Shown here: piece by piece, positions 13,905-14,444 of the stretch
How positions within the stretch are numbered: the stretch's first letter is position 1
Layout of the letters: each line of letters opens with the position of its first letter
Assembly: GCA_965365625.1 (NCBI GenBank)
Contig: CBDUCL010000059.1
Span: 1-14,444, forward strand
Length of the DNA stretch: 14,444 bases
Reading direction: 5' to 3'
Source of the DNA: CAVWCW01 sp965365625
GTDB lineage: Bacteria; Pseudomonadota; Gammaproteobacteria; Chromatiales; Chromatiaceae
Notes under the pieces: model-generated
What the model saw: only the letters and a program-made list of their open reading frames with translations
Told to the model about the DNA's origin: nothing
The model's database searches: none
Program-made: the position numbers and the translations under genes

Positions 13905-14444
13905 ATGTCCAGACTCACGATTGGCAGGATGATTACCGCCAGCTTTCTGGCGGGCCTCTGTTTCTCTGGTGTGAGCTGGGGCGAGGACGCATTCGTTGAC
14001 GTCGGCGTCCCCCAGCTGGCAAAGACCCGTCCCGGCAACTTCATGAACGCGATCCCCTTTAGCACTTTCGTCGTCACGGTGGCCCACCTCGGGCCCAGCC
14101 CGGAGCACGCGATCAGTCGCGGAAGGCCTGCGCGCTGTGATGCCGTGCAGTTCCGGGTCGACGAACTCACGGTCAAGGCGGAGGACGGCTCGATCAAAGT
14201 GGAACTGGGAGAACGGCAGGTACTCGCTCCGGGAGAATCAGCCCGGTTCGTCTACGAGGTCCCGGGCCAGCCCGATGAGCCGAATCTTCCGAACGACAGG
14301 CTGGAAACCTACAAGCTGGACCTGATGGGATTCCGCGTCAGTTCGCAGCGGGCTTCGGACCGGTGCAGCATCGTCGCCAACGCCCTGTTCTACGCCGATC
14401 CGTCCACAACGGCGCCGATTCCGTTAGCGCTGATTCCGAGCGTC
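13905..14444 (+). CDS. Exported protein of unknown function, 3' end outside window
   Basis: A frame of 180 codons runs open to the right edge. The start is well supported: ATG 13905 is preceded by AGGTGA (13894-13899) with a 5-base gap, inside GAGAGGTGA. The N-terminus (MSRLTIGRMITASFLAGLCF, then SGVSWGEDA) is a typical signal peptide with cleavage near residue 26. The mature part is rich in short, probably beta-forming stretches (FSTFVVTVAHLGP, QFRVDELTVKAEDGSIKVEL, ARFVYEVPG). Cys78 and Cys154 could form a disulfide in the periplasm. Third positions favour G and C. It is divergent from the sulfotransferase relic and the phosphodiesterase operon. I do not recognise a family; a secreted or outer-envelope beta-rich protein is the most that can be said. 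Confidence 0.75.
   Translation, partial: MSRLTIGRMITASFLAGLCFSGVSWGEDAFVDVGVPQLAKTRPGNFMNAIPFSTFVVTVAHLGPSPEHAISRGRPARCDAVQFRVDELTVKAEDGSIKVELGERQVLAPGESARFVYEVPGQPDEPNLPNDRLETYKLDLMGFRVSSQRASDRCSIVANALFYADPSTTAPIPLALIPSV

Overview
The window looks like chromosomal DNA from a high-GC, Gram-negative proteobacterium, probably a gammaproteobacterium. The signs are a resistance-nodulation-division (RND) pump, a DusA-type tRNA-dihydrouridine synthase, an NnrS protein, a CadC/TolB/TPR regulator, several Sec-type signal peptides, and a strong preference for G or C at third codon positions. No rRNA, tRNA, CRISPR array, intact transposon or replication origin is visible. Naming a genus would be guesswork; the sulfur- and NO-related genes would suit an environmental, possibly sulfur-oxidising lineage.

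Left part (1-4841). The 3' portion of an RND inner-membrane pump gene enters from the left edge. It converges on a two-gene minus-strand unit for exported thiol proteins: an AhpD-like carboxymuconolactone decarboxylase-family protein with all four AhpD active-site positions, followed by a small DsrE-family protein. A one-component regulator is transcribed divergently from this pair (winged helix, one membrane segment, TolB-like domain, TPR repeats). A perfect 13-bp palindrome lies between the divergent genes, so local regulation is a reasonable guess.

Middle part (4842-9940). A large bacterial enzyme of the cPLA2/fungal phospholipase B type is preceded by an extended -10 promoter candidate. 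It runs convergently into dusA, and the two genes share their stop codons in a CTAG. Upstream of dusA on the same strand is a 37-residue hydrophobic mini-ORF. A well-formed nnrS gene (NO-response membrane protein) follows on the plus strand.

Right part (9941-14444). This block looks accessory. On the minus strand, in transcription order, it holds a decayed sulfotransferase gene, a small membrane protein, an exported alkaline-phosphatase-superfamily (type I phosphodiesterase) enzyme whose GTG start overlaps the previous stop as GTGA, a small ribbon-helix-helix-like protein with no clear ATG, and a three-segment membrane protein that resembles the Oxa1/EMC3 (DUF106-like) layout in its N-terminal half. 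The tight packing suggests that the last four are one operon acting at the cell envelope. I do not recognise a described system with this composition, and it is the best candidate here for something undescribed. Divergent from it, an exported protein of unknown function runs off the right edge.
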